Source of the DNA: Allobosea sp.
Lineage (GTDB): Bacteria > Pseudomonadota > Alphaproteobacteria > Rhizobiales > Beijerinckiaceae
Assembly: GCA_024231975.1 (NCBI GenBank)
Contig: JAAEQB010000109.1
Span: forward strand, 124,001 to 188,000
Length of the DNA: 64,000 nucleotides
Reading direction: 5' to 3'
Shown: piece by piece, positions 50,063 through 59,414 of the stretch
How the letters are laid out: each line of letters begins with the position of its first letter
Position numbering within the stretch: position 1 is the first letter of the stretch
Translations under genes and position numbers: made by a program
Notes under the pieces: model-generated
Seen by the model: the letters and a program-made list of their open reading frames with translations, nothing else
Database searches by the model: none
What the model was told of the DNA's origin: nothing

Positions 50063-50815
50063 ATGGCCACGCACGGACCCTATCTCGCCGAGATCGCCCA
50101 TCTGATGGGCGATCCCGCCCGCGCCAACATGCTGCATGCGCTGATGGACGGGCGCGCGCTGACGGCGAAGGAGCTCGCCTTCCTCGCCGGCGTCGCGCCG
50201 CAGACGGCGAGCGGCCATCTCGCAAAGCTGATGCAGGGTGGCCTGCTCGGCGTCGCGGTGCAGGGCCGCCATCGCTATTACCGGCTCGCCGGGCCGGAGG
50301 TCGCCGCGGCTCTGGAGGGGCTGATGGTGCTCTCCGGCGGACAGGCGAATGGGAGGCGCCTGCCTTCACGCGTCGGCGCCGATCTCGCCCGCGCCCGCAC
50401 CTGCTATGACCATTTCGCCGGCCGCCTCGGTATCGCCATCCATGATGCGCTCGTCGCCGGTGGGCATCTCACCGTGGCCGATGGCGGCTATGGGCTGACG
50501 CGTTCCGGTGTCGCGCTGTTCGCCGGGCTCGGGGTCGACCCCGCTGCTGCGAGCAAGGGAAAACGCGCCGCGCTGCGTCCTTGTCTCGACTGGAGCGAGC
50601 GCCGCCCGCATCTCGCCGGCTCGCTCGCAGCGGCCTTGGCCTGCCGCTGCTTCGAGGCCGGCTGGGTGCAGCGAATCAGGGACAGTCGCGCTGTCCTTCT
50701 GACGGAGGAGGGGCGTGCGGCGCTGAGGACCGGCTTGCCGGGCTTCCGCTGCGACGAGCCGGAGCTTCCTCGTCATTCTCGGGCGGAGCGAAGCGCAGGC
50801 CCGAGAATCTCATGA
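50063..50815 (+). CDS. ArsR-type winged-helix transcriptional regulator with C-terminal extension
   Basis: 250 residues from the ATG at 50063, after GGAGGCG. Residues ~1-80 are an ArsR/SmtB winged helix: LMGDPARANMLHALMDGRAL, ELAFLAGVAPQTASGHLAKL, GLLGVAVQGRHRYYRL. There is no metal-binding Cys motif (ELCVCDL) in the recognition helix. The remaining ~150 residues contain a second winged-helix-like part (GGYGLTRSGVALFAGLG) and CLDWSERRPHLAGSLAAALA, as in larger ArsR family members. The last ~15 residues (RHSRAERSAGPRIS) come from an intergenic palindromic repeat. It probably controls the divergent TauE gene. Confidence 0.85.
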   Translation: MATHGPYLAEIAHLMGDPARANMLHALMDGRALTAKELAFLAGVAPQTASGHLAKLMQGGLLGVAVQGRHRYYRLAGPEVAAALEGLMVLSGGQANGRRLPSRVGADLARARTCYDHFAGRLGIAIHDALVAGGHLTVADGGYGLTRSGVALFAGLGVDPAAASKGKRAALRPCLDWSERRPHLAGSLAAALACRCFEAGWVQRIRDSRAVLLTEEGRAALRTGLPGFRCDEPELPRHSRAERSAGPRIS

Positions 50816-50858
50816 TCAGATGGCACTGGTTTCCGAGACGCTCGGGTCAAGCCCGAGC
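50775..50858. repeat. Two palindromic repeats at the arsR 3' end
   Basis: The first element has perfect 10-bp arms ATTCTCGGGC (50775-50784) and GCCCGAGAAT (50799-50808), and lies inside the ArsR coding region up to its stop. The second has GCTCGGG (50840-50846) and CCCGAGC (50852-50858) and is a variant of the ATGGTCGGG-type palindromes at 20207 and 26774. Both lie between convergent arsR and patatin genes and could act as a bidirectional transcription stop. Confidence 0.65.
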
Positions 50859-50866
50859 ATGACGCC

Positions 50867-51748
50867 TCAGGCTACCGCCGCCTTCTCCAGCGCCTCTGAC
50901 AGCTTCCGCTTGACCTCGTCCTTCGCCGGCTGGGCGGCCTCGAGGATCGCCTGCCAGCGGAAGAAGTCGAGTCCGCCGAAGCCTTCGCCCCCGGCCCGGA
51001 TCAGGATATCCGGCGGCTGGCGCTCGATCATGCGCTGGACCAGCGCCCGCGTCAGGATCTGCGAGACGCCGACCATCGCTTCCAGCGGCTCTGGCACGCG
51101 GCTGTCGCTGACGGTGGCCGGCGCGCTGGTGTCGACCGCGAGCACGAGGCGCCCCGGTCCGAGCAGGCGATCATAGGGCAGCGGATTGATCGCGCCGCCA
51201 TCGATCAGCACCCGCCCGCCGATCGTCACCGGCCGGATCAGGCCGGGGATCGCCAGCGAGGCGGCGACGGCCGGCGTCAGCGGGCCGCTGCCGATGACGA
51301 CCTCGTCATGCAGATGGTAGTCGGTCGCGACGCTGAGGAACGGAATGCCGAGCTCCTCGAAGCGATCCGGCACGGCCTGCGGCCAGAACAGGTCGAGCAG
51401 GCGCTCGCCGTCGATCAGCACGGGATTGCCGAGCCCGCCGCGCCAGAGGTCGGCGATCTTGCCGATGCGGGCTTCGAGCAGCCGGGCGATCACCCGGGCC
51501 CGGTCGCGGAAGCTCGCCTCGACATGGGCGCGCAGATCGCGGCCGGAAAGACCGGCGGCATAGGCCGCGCCGACGATCGCACCCATCGACGAGCCGGCGA
51601 TCAGCGCTGGCTTCAGCCCGAGTTCGTCGAGTGCCTCCAGCACCGGGATATGGCTGAGCCCGCGCGCGCCGCCCGAGCCGAGCACGAGGACGAGCTCGGG
51701 CCCGGACGGATCTGGCAGGCGGGCGAGGGGGCTGGAGACGCTGGTCAT
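50867..51748 (-). CDS. Patatin-like phospholipase family protein (RssA-like)
   Basis: 293 residues. This is a patatin-fold serine hydrolase with a Ser-Asp dyad: the oxyanion glycine-rich loop GSGGARGLSHIPVLEAL (~24-40), nucleophile elbow GSSMG (about residues 53-57), and catalytic Asp in DGGAINPLPYDRLL (~194-207). Its length and motifs match the RssA/YchK group. It lacks a signal peptide. Bacterial members hydrolyse phospholipids or acyl esters, but their roles are mostly unknown. The next gene upstream in the same direction (the dehalogenase-like hydrolase) ends 28 bp before its start, so they may be co-transcribed. Confidence 0.88.
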   Translation of the reverse strand: MTSVSSPLARLPDPSGPELVLVLGSGGARGLSHIPVLEALDELGLKPALIAGSSMGAIVGAAYAAGLSGRDLRAHVEASFRDRARVIARLLEARIGKIADLWRGGLGNPVLIDGERLLDLFWPQAVPDRFEELGIPFLSVATDYHLHDEVVIGSGPLTPAVAASLAIPGLIRPVTIGGRVLIDGGAINPLPYDRLLGPGRLVLAVDTSAPATVSDSRVPEPLEAMVGVSQILTRALVQRMIERQPPDILIRAGGEGFGGLDFFRWQAILEAAQPAKDEVKRKLSEALEKAAVA

Positions 51749-51775
51749 GGCCTGATGTTGCGGTGCGGGAGCCGC

Positions 51776-52690
51776 TCAGGCAACCTCCCTTGCAAGGAAA
51801 GGTTTCACTGCGGCGAGCGTGTCCTGCGGATTCTCCTCCGGCAGGAAATGGCCGCTGGCGATCGCCTGGCCCTCCGCCTGCGGCGCGAAGGTCTCGCGCC
51901 AGATTGCGAGCGGGCTTGCGCCCTTGGCCGGGATGCCAGCCTCGCCCCAGAGCACCAGCACGGGGCAGAGGATCTTTTTTCCCGCGCCGAGATCGGCCTT
52001 GTCGTGCTCGATGTCGGTGGTGGCCCCGGCGCGATAATCCTCGCAGGCGGTGTGGATGCGCGCGGGGTCGTTGAAGGATTCGGTGTAGGCGGCCATCGCC
52101 AGCGGGTGGAAGGCCTCGATTGTCTTGGCCCGCGCCCAGCTCGCGATGGTGTGATCGAGCCAGCCGGCCGGGTCGGCCTGGATCAGCTTTTCCGGCACGG
52201 GCTCGGGCTGGGCCAGGAAGGTCCAGTGATAGACCTGCATGGCGCGCGCTGCGTTCATGCCTTCCCACATCGACACGGTCGGCAGGATGTCGAGCAGGAC
52301 GAGCCGCTCGACCCGGCCGGGATGGTCGAGCGCGAGGCGATAGGCGACGCGGGCGCCGCGGTCATGGCCGATCACCGCGAAACGGTTGAAGCCGAGCGCG
52401 CTCATCGCGGCGACGATGTCCTCGCCCATGCCGCGCTTGCTGTAGAGCGCCTTGCCGCCATCGCCATGCGGGGCGGCCGACCAGCCATAGCCGCGCAAAT
52501 CCGGGCAGACGACGGTGTGCGTCTTGGCGAGCTCACCCGCCATCTCGTGCCATTCGGCATGCGTCTGCGGGAAGCCGTGGATCAGCACCACCGGCGGCCC
52601 CTCGCCGCCGACGCGCGCGAAGATCTTGCCGACCGGCCCGTCGATCCAGCGCGCTTCGAAGCCGGGGAAGAGGCTGTCGATATTGGTCAT
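51776..52690 (-). CDS. Alpha/beta-hydrolase, fluoroacetate/haloacetate dehalogenase-like
   Basis: 304 residues from the ATG at 52690. This is an alpha/beta hydrolase with an Asp nucleophile: IGHDRGARVAYRLALDHP gives Asp110, with Arg111 and Arg114 as substrate-carboxylate binders. Asp134 (VLLDILPT) is the acid, His155-Trp156 (VYHWTFLAQP) and Tyr219 (CEDYRAG) form the halide pocket, and the catalytic base is His281 (SGHFLPEENP). These positions coincide, to within one residue, with those known for Rhodopseudomonas fluoroacetate dehalogenase. It probably hydrolyses haloacetates to glycolate; the natural substrate is unproven. The earlier in-frame sequence beyond 52690 overlaps vapC and is rejected. 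Confidence 0.88.
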   Translation of the reverse strand: MTNIDSLFPGFEARWIDGPVGKIFARVGGEGPPVVLIHGFPQTHAEWHEMAGELAKTHTVVCPDLRGYGWSAAPHGDGGKALYSKRGMGEDIVAAMSALGFNRFAVIGHDRGARVAYRLALDHPGRVERLVLLDILPTVSMWEGMNAARAMQVYHWTFLAQPEPVPEKLIQADPAGWLDHTIASWARAKTIEAFHPLAMAAYTESFNDPARIHTACEDYRAGATTDIEHDKADLGAGKKILCPVLVLWGEAGIPAKGASPLAIWRETFAPQAEGQAIASGHFLPEENPQDTLAAVKPFLAREVA

Positions 52691-52695
52691 GGCCG

Positions 52696-53112
52696 CTACT
52701 CCTGTGACGGTACGGCCGCGGCGATGTTCGTCAGGCCGAAATCCTGGCCCTTGTAGAGCAGAGGCGCGTTCAAGGATTTGGCAAGAGCGTAGGAGAAGCA
52801 GTCGCCGAGGTTGAGCTTGGCGGAATGGCGGCCCTTGCCGAACCGCAGAAAAGCTTGCGCGGCAATTGAGGCCTGGGCTGGATCGACAGGAGCGATATCG
52901 ATGGCGAAATCCGACAGGGACTGCGTGAAGCGCTCCAGAGATAGCCCGGGTGCTCGCGTCGAAAGCACCATGACACACTCCACGAAGCTAATGGCCGAGC
53001 AGATATTACGAGGGTTGAAGCTCAACCGTTCCAAGAACGATCGAGCTTCCGGCTCCTCAAGCAAAATTGCAACGATGGCTGAGCTGTGAACAACGATCGT
53101 GTCGGCTGTCAC
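52696..53112 (-). CDS. vapC: VapC-type PIN-domain toxin (first acidic residue altered)
   Basis: 138 residues from a GTG start that overlaps the vapB stop (GTGA). PIN-domain RNase motifs: IVVHSSAIVAILLEEPEA, where most VapCs have VDxSA, so the first active-site Asp is His here; then FVECVMVL (Glu), GDCFSYALAKSLNAPLLYKG (Asp) and QDFGLTNI (Asp). It therefore keeps three of four acidic residues. VapC toxins cleave specific RNAs, often tRNA-fMet, unless held by VapB. The altered residue may reduce activity. Its stop is 6 bp upstream of the dehalogenase start, so vapBC and that gene could be one transcript. Confidence 0.86.
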   Translation of the reverse strand: MTADTIVVHSSAIVAILLEEPEARSFLERLSFNPRNICSAISFVECVMVLSTRAPGLSLERFTQSLSDFAIDIAPVDPAQASIAAQAFLRFGKGRHSAKLNLGDCFSYALAKSLNAPLLYKGQDFGLTNIAAAVPSQE

Positions 53113-53363
53113 GAGGGCAGGCCGTTCTCGTCATAGCCGATGATTTCGTCGTCGGTTCTCGGATCATCGACTCGATAGGTCCGGATCTCAGCCAGCAACC
53201 GCTCGAGCTTCTCCATGTCGATTCGACCTTGTCGAGGCTTGGGCAGACGCGCGAGCCGTTCCTCAGCTGCCGTTTTGACTGCGTCGGTGATCGTCTCCCC
53301 GGTCCGAGCGGCGAGCTCTCTCACGATCCTGTCGGCGTCGGGATCCTTGATCAGGATGGCCAT
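53109..53363 (-). CDS. vapB: VapB-type antitoxin (PSK regulator family)
   Basis: 84 residues from the ATG at 53363. The start AILIKDPDADRIVRELAART is the ribbon-helix-helix-like DNA-binding part typical of the rv0623/PSK-type VapB; the C-terminal half (LLAEIRTYRVDDPRTDDEII) is the toxin-binding tail, ending GYDENGLPS. It should bind the palindrome just upstream and repress the operon together with VapC. The 4-bp overlap with vapC supports coupled translation. Confidence 0.9.
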   Translation of the reverse strand: MAILIKDPDADRIVRELAARTGETITDAVKTAAEERLARLPKPRQGRIDMEKLERLLAEIRTYRVDDPRTDDEIIGYDENGLPS

Positions 53364-53372
53364 GGCATCCTC

Positions 53373-53406
53373 TTGTATATATCGATTGCTAGTTCGATAT
53401 ATACAA
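53373..53406. promoter_or_regulatory. 34-bp perfect palindrome, vapBC operator
   Basis: TTGTATATATCGA (53373-53385) and TCGATATATACAA (53394-53406) are perfect 13-bp inverted arms around TTGCTAGT. It sits 10 bp before the vapB ATG and is strongly AT-rich. TATATA within each arm can serve as a -10 element, so repressor binding would block the promoter directly. Confidence 0.88.
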
Positions 53407-53422
53407 CGCGCCGATCGCCCTG

Positions 53423-54703
<1,281 letters not shown>

Positions 54704-54795
54704 CGCATCTCTCCGCTTGCTCGAAGGCGCAATAGCTGCCGCAGGCTGACGGGGCAACGCTTCTGCTTGCGTCCTGGTGTCGTTAAATACCATCC

Positions 54796-56319
54796 ATGGA
54801 CAGCGAATCGCCTCCGCCCGCCGGCAATGCCCCCGAATGGTCGGTCTCCGATCTCTCCGGCGCGCTCAAGCGCACGCTGGAGGATGCCTTCGGCTTCGTG
54901 CGCGTGCGCGGCGAAATCTCTGGCTATCGCGGCCCGGTCGGCTCCGGCCATGTCTATTTCTCGCTGAAGGACGCCAACGCCAAGATCGACGCGGTGATCT
55001 GGAAGGGCGTCTTCGGCCGGCTGAAGACGAAGCCCCAGGAAGGCCTCGAGGTGATCGCCACCGGCAAGATCACCACCTTCGCCGGCAAGTCGAGCTACCA
55101 GATCATCATCGATTCGCTCGAGCCGGCCGGCATCGGCGCGCTGATGGCGCTGCTGGAGGAGCGCCGCAAGAAGCTCGCGGCCGAGGGCCTGTTCGATCCC
55201 GGCCGCAAGCAGCTCATCCCCTTCCTGCCTGGTGTCGTCGGCGTCATCACCTCGCCGACAGGCGCCGTCATCCGCGACATCTTGCATCGGCTGGAGGAGC
55301 GTTTCCCGCGTCGTGTCCTGGTCTGGCCGGTGCGCGTCCAGGGCGAGAGCAGCGCGGCCGAGGTCGCCAATGCGATCGCCGGCTTCAATGCGCTTCCCGA
55401 AGGCGGCCGCATCCCGCGCCCGGATGTGATCATCGTCGCGCGCGGTGGCGGCTCGCTCGAAGACCTGATGGGCTTCAACGAGGAAGCGGTGGTCCGTGCT
55501 GCCGCCGCCTCGCTGATCCCGCTGGTCTCGGCGGTCGGCCATGAGACCGACGTCACCCTGATCGATCATGCCGCCGATTTGCGTGCTCCGACGCCGACCG
55601 GCGCGGCCGAGAAGGTCGTGCCGGTGCGGGCCGAATTGCTGGTGCAGGTGACGGATCTCTCGCGCCGTCTGTCCGGTGCGACGCTGCGCCTGTCAGAGCG
55701 TCGGCGCAGTGATCTGCGGGCGCTCGCCAGGGCCCTGCCGACGCCCGAGACCCTGCTGGCGGCGCCGCGTCAGCGGCTCGATCTCGCCGCGGCCCGTCTC
55801 GGCCCGGCTCTGGCCCGCAATGCCCGCGCTTATGAGCAGCGCCTCGCCCAGCTCGACCGGCGGCTGCAAGCGCAATCGCCCATCGCAAGGCTCGCGACGC
55901 ATGCGGCCCGGCTCGACGGCCTCGGCAAGCGCCTCGCGGCGGCGCGCGGAGCGCTGCTGCGGGCCGAGCGCGACCGGATCGCTCGCGCCGGCGACCGGCT
56001 CGATTCTGTAGCCGCGCGCGCGGTTGCCGCTTTCACCCGCCAGATTCAGCGCCGGCGCGACCGACTCGACGGTGTCTGGGCCCTCGCAGCTTCGCTCGGG
56101 CCGCAGGCGGTGCTGGCGCGGGGCTATGCGCTGGTGCGCGACGGCGACGGCAATCTGCTGCGCAGCACCGCGGCCGCGCGGCCTGGATTGGCTATTCAGG
56201 TCACGCTCGCCGATGGCAGCTTCGGTGCGATCGTGCCGGGTGGGGCTTCTCCGCCGCAGGCGCCGCGGCAGGCCGCGCGCAAGGCCGTCGGTGGGAGCAG
56301 GCAGGGCGATCTGTTCTGA
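54796..56319 (+). CDS. xseA: Exodeoxyribonuclease VII large subunit
   Basis: 507 residues. It degrades single-stranded DNA together with the small subunit XseB, whose gene is not in the window. The N-terminal OB-fold domain has VRVRGEISGYRGPVGSGHVY, and the catalytic domain has GVVGVITSPTGAVIRDILHR, IIVARGGGSLEDLMGFNEEA and SAVGHETDVTLIDHAADLRA. A long helical C-terminal region (~270-430) and LGPQAVLARGYALVRDGDGN follow. It ends with a basic tail (ARKAVGGSRQGDLF) longer than in E. coli XseA. Confidence 0.95.
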   Translation: MDSESPPPAGNAPEWSVSDLSGALKRTLEDAFGFVRVRGEISGYRGPVGSGHVYFSLKDANAKIDAVIWKGVFGRLKTKPQEGLEVIATGKITTFAGKSSYQIIIDSLEPAGIGALMALLEERRKKLAAEGLFDPGRKQLIPFLPGVVGVITSPTGAVIRDILHRLEERFPRRVLVWPVRVQGESSAAEVANAIAGFNALPEGGRIPRPDVIIVARGGGSLEDLMGFNEEAVVRAAAASLIPLVSAVGHETDVTLIDHAADLRAPTPTGAAEKVVPVRAELLVQVTDLSRRLSGATLRLSERRRSDLRALARALPTPETLLAAPRQRLDLAAARLGPALARNARAYEQRLAQLDRRLQAQSPIARLATHAARLDGLGKRLAAARGALLRAERDRIARAGDRLDSVAARAVAAFTRQIQRRRDRLDGVWALAASLGPQAVLARGYALVRDGDGNLLRSTAAARPGLAIQVTLADGSFGAIVPGGASPPQAPRQAARKAVGGSRQGDLF

Positions 56320-56433
56320 GATTCCGAAAACCGGTCATTCACCACCAATTTGGATGAGCCAGCTCCCGTTCAGATAGCGTTCAGCTAGCGCTGGCTAATC
56401 GCTGAATGATAGCGGTTGGGGGAATGTTCCTTG

Positions 56434-57204
56434 ATGCTCGCCGGTTTCCGGATACGCCTTGCTTGTGCCTTTGCCATGCTTGCGCCTCTGGGCCTGCAAG
56501 TGCAGCAGGCGAATGCGACCGAATTTGTCTGCAGGCCGTCGACGCTCTCCCGCGATGCTGCCGATCTCGCCTCGGGCTGGAGCAAGGGCAGCGCTCCCTT
56601 GCGTATCCTCGCCATCGGCTCGTCCTCGACCGAAGGTATCGGCGCCAGCGGCAAGGACAAGACCTATCCGGCCCAACTCAGTACGCTGCTGCGCACCGGC
56701 CTCTCCGGCCGCCCCGTCGAGATGGTCAATGCCGGTATCGGCGGCGAGACCGCGCCGCAGACCTTGTCGCGCCTCAAGGCCGCACTCAGGGATGGCCATT
56801 ACGATCTGGTGATCTGGCAGGTCGGGACCAACGATGCCGTGACCGGCGGCGATCTCGGCACCTTCCGCAATCTCGTCACCGACGGCATCGCCGCGGCGAA
56901 GCAGGCCCGCACCCGGCTCGTCATCCTCGACCCGCAATTCTATCCCGGCATCAAGGAAACTGCGCGCTATCGTGCCTATGTCGATGCGATCGCCGAAGTC
57001 GCCAGGGCGCAGGCCGTCCCGGTGCTGTCGCGCTATCAGGCGATGCTGGGCTGGTATCAGCGCGATGCGGACGGCTTCATGGCTGCGCTCGCCGGCGACC
57101 GGTTCCATATGAGCGATGCCGGCTATGGCTGCCTGGCCCAGGACATCGCCCGCTCGCTGCTCGGCGACAGGCCGGCCGTGACGCTCGCGGCTTCGGCGCG
57201 CTGA
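56434..57204 (+). CDS. Exported SGNH/GDSL-family hydrolase
   Basis: 256 residues from the ATG at 56434; GGGGGAA lies upstream, and a TTG at 56416 is in frame. A signal peptide (LACAFAMLAPLGLQVQQANA) is cleaved near residue 28. SGNH blocks: block I LAIGSSSTEGIG (Ser64 region, replacing GDS), block II Gly in NAGIGGETAPQT, block III VGTNDA, and block V DRFHMSDAGY with the Asp-x-x-His pair. It resembles periplasmic arylesterase/TesA-like hydrolases. Substrates could be lipid esters or acylated polysaccharides. It is convergent with the dienelactone hydrolase gene. Confidence 0.86.
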   Translation: MLAGFRIRLACAFAMLAPLGLQVQQANATEFVCRPSTLSRDAADLASGWSKGSAPLRILAIGSSSTEGIGASGKDKTYPAQLSTLLRTGLSGRPVEMVNAGIGGETAPQTLSRLKAALRDGHYDLVIWQVGTNDAVTGGDLGTFRNLVTDGIAAAKQARTRLVILDPQFYPGIKETARYRAYVDAIAEVARAQAVPVLSRYQAMLGWYQRDADGFMAALAGDRFHMSDAGYGCLAQDIARSLLGDRPAVTLAASAR

Positions 57205-57225
57205 CGGGCGGCCGGAAGCCGCCGG

Positions 57226-58074
57226 TCACTTGCCCATCAGGAACGCCTTGACCCGCTTGATCGCGTCCTCGCGCGCGGCCGGGTCGGTGCCGATGGTGAC
57301 CTTGCCGGTCCCGGAAGCGGAATAGGCGACGCCTTCCTTCTCGCGCTTGTCGAGGCGCGGATGGTCGAAATCATGCACCGCACCGGGGTAGAGTACGAGC
57401 TCGACCGGCTCGCCGCGGGCGCGGGCCGCCTTGGTGAGAAAGTCGCATGGGGCGGGCGGCGTCCAGTCGTCGGCATCGCCCATCAGGATCAGGGTCGGCA
57501 GCCTCGCTTCGAAGCTGCGCGATTCCGACTGTGCCCGGCAGCCGGGATAGAAGGCGACGGCGCGGGCGAAGTCCGGCTGGCGGTCGGCCGGCCGGCGGTC
57601 TTTGCGGATCGCGGCGAGGACGGTGGAGCCGCCGCCCGACCAGCCGAGCAATGCGATCGTGTCGCGCCGGACATCGGAGCGTTCCTGCAGCCAGCGCCGT
57701 GCTGCCATCGCGTCGCCGACGCGCTCGCGGCTGGCGCGGATGGTGACATCCTTGACGCCGCATTGCGAGCCGAGCCCGCGCGAGCCGTAGCTGTCCGGCA
57801 TCAGCACGATCAGCCCGGTTTCGGCCAGGCGCTCGCCCCAGTCGCTGTGCCGCATCGAGAGTTTTTCAGGTTCACGCCACAGTCCGCCGCAGCCATGCAG
57901 CGCGACCACGGCGGGGAAGGGACCCGGGCCCGTCGGGCGGAACATCACCCCGTCGAGCTGATAGTCGTCATGCGGAATGCGGACGCGTTCATAGCCGCCC
58001 GCGATCGCGGGTGCCGCGAGCAGGGAAACAAGACCAATCGCCATCAAGGTGGCGCGGGTCAGGCTGGACATCAT
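57226..58074 (-). CDS. Exported dienelactone-hydrolase family alpha/beta hydrolase
   Basis: 282 residues from the ATG at 58074 (a second ATG at 58071). A signal peptide (LMAIGLVSLLAAPAIAG) precedes an alpha/beta hydrolase: VVALHGCGGLWREP (oxyanion region), nucleophile elbow LLGWSGGGSTVL (Ser), LMGDADDWTPP (Asp) and YPGAVHDFDHP (His). Dienelactone hydrolases normally have a Cys nucleophile; here it is Ser, as in many exported members of Pfam DLH. The function is probably esterase/lactonase in the periplasm. It is not clearly operonic. Confidence 0.85.
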   Translation of the reverse strand: MMSSLTRATLMAIGLVSLLAAPAIAGGYERVRIPHDDYQLDGVMFRPTGPGPFPAVVALHGCGGLWREPEKLSMRHSDWGERLAETGLIVLMPDSYGSRGLGSQCGVKDVTIRASRERVGDAMAARRWLQERSDVRRDTIALLGWSGGGSTVLAAIRKDRRPADRQPDFARAVAFYPGCRAQSESRSFEARLPTLILMGDADDWTPPAPCDFLTKAARARGEPVELVLYPGAVHDFDHPRLDKREKEGVAYSASGTGKVTIGTDPAAREDAIKRVKAFLMGK

Positions 58075-58190
58075 CGCAACTGACGCTATCACAGAAAGAC
58101 CATGCTGGAACAATGCGTGGTTTCAGAAATGGTTGCCTCAAGCTGCAACCTGTACGCTAATCGTCTGCCGCTCGATCGCTCGACCCCGTG

Positions 58191-58412
58191 ATGAACATCA
58201 ACGAACGTCTGCCCCCTTCCGGATCCGAGGCGCTGGTCGATTACGGCCATGGCGAGTTCCGGGTCGTGCGCCCCGGCGCCTTCGTCCGCTGCGCCGTCAC
58301 CGGTGCCGCGATCCGGCTCGAGGATCTGCGCTACTGGTCGGTCGATTGGCAGGAGGCCTATGCCTCGCCCGAGGCCGTGCTATTGCGCGTGCGCCGCGCC
58401 GGCCGAACCTGA
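58191..58412 (+). CDS. DUF2093 domain protein
   Basis: 73 residues from the ATG at 58191 (a GTG directly before it is in frame). A single DUF2093 domain: ALVDYGHGEFRVVRPGAFVR, CAVTGAAIRLEDLRYWSVDW and QEAYASPEAVL, a small alphaproteobacterial protein with a characteristic CAVTG and YWSV core. The function is unknown. Its last 33 bp overlap the end of the convergent lpxK gene, an arrangement that would form an antisense overlap in mRNAs. Confidence 0.88.
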   Translation: MNINERLPPSGSEALVDYGHGEFRVVRPGAFVRCAVTGAAIRLEDLRYWSVDWQEAYASPEAVLLRVRRAGRT

Positions 58413-59414
58413 GCGGGCCTTCGCGAGACACCCGAGCAGCAGTGCATCGAGCGCCGCCTCGTCCTCGAAGGCGAGCGTAACCGGCACGCAGAGCAGGAGC
58501 GAGCGCTCCGCCGCCGGCCAGAGCGGCGCCAGCTTGACCATGTCCTTCTCGGTGACGGCGATGCAGCAGGATTTCGCCTTCGCCTCGGCGATCAGCGCTG
58601 CGACCTCGCTCGCCGTATAGGCGTGATGGTCGCCAAAGGCGTGCTCGCCGAGGAGCTGGGCGCCGGCGGCGCGCAGTGTCGCTGCGAATTTTTCCGGCCG
58701 GCCGATCCCCGAGACAGCCAGCACCGGCAGGTTAGCGATCTCGGCTTGGACATCGGCCGGTGGCATCAGGCGAGCTCGCAGCACGCGCTTGCCGACAGTC
58801 AGTGCTTGAACGGCGACTTGCTCGCCCGCCGCTCCCTCTCCGATGACGACGAGCGCATCGATCCACTCGAATTGCCCCGCCAGCGGCGCACGCAACGGCC
58901 CGGCTGGCAGTGACAGCCCGTTACCGACGCCGACCGTCCCGTCGACAACGGCGAGGCGCAGATCCTTGCGCAGCGAGGGATTCTGCAGACCGTCATCCAT
59001 GAGGACGAGGCCAGCGCCGGCTTCGCGCGCAAGCGCCGCGCCGGCTGGCCGCTCGCGGGCGACGATGGTCGGCAGGCGCGCGGCCAGCAGCAGCGGCTCG
59101 TCGCCGACATCCGCCGCGCTGTGCCGACTCGGGTCAACGCGCAGCGGACCGGAGAGCGTGCCGCCATAGCCGCGTGTCAGGGCAAAGGGCGTCTCGCCCA
59201 TCGCCGCGAGCCTGGAGGCGAGCGCCAGCGTGGTCGGCGTCTTGCCGGCGCCGCCGGCGACGAAATTGCCGACGCAGATCACCGGAATGCCGGCCTTGGC
59301 GCCAGGGCGGCGCATCCGCTTCAGCGTGATCGCGCCATAGAGAGCCCCGAGCGGTTGCAGCAGCCGGGCGAGGGCGGATGGCGACGAGCGCCACCAGAAG
59401 CCCGGGGCGCGCAT
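58380..59414 (-). CDS. lpxK: Tetraacyldisaccharide 4'-kinase
   Basis: 344 residues. It phosphorylates the 4'-position of the lipid A disaccharide at the inner membrane. PGFWWRSSPSALARLLQPLG is the N-terminal membrane-associated helix; the P-loop is GNFVAGGAGKTPTTLAL (~47-63). LTRGYGGTLSGPLRVDP and the LVLMDDGLQNPSLRKDL motif follow (DDGxQ, base Asp). Its ATG overlaps the waaA stop by one base (TGATG in minus orientation). It belongs to an LPS-core operon with waaA and the DUF374 gene. Confidence 0.94.
   Translation of the reverse strand: MRAPGFWWRSSPSALARLLQPLGALYGAITLKRMRRPGAKAGIPVICVGNFVAGGAGKTPTTLALASRLAAMGETPFALTRGYGGTLSGPLRVDPSRHSAADVGDEPLLLAARLPTIVARERPAGAALAREAGAGLVLMDDGLQNPSLRKDLRLAVVDGTVGVGNGLSLPAGPLRAPLAGQFEWIDALVVIGEGAAGEQVAVQALTVGKRVLRARLMPPADVQAEIANLPVLAVSGIGRPEKFAATLRAAGAQLLGEHAFGDHHAYTASEVAALIAEAKAKSCCIAVTEKDMVKLAPLWPAAERSLLLCVPVTLAFEDEAALDALLLGCLAKARSGSAGAAHAQ

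Noticed and set aside
52691..52978. N-terminal extension of the dehalogenase-like protein
   Set aside because: It overlaps vapC, and active-site numbering matches the known enzyme only from the ATG at 52690.
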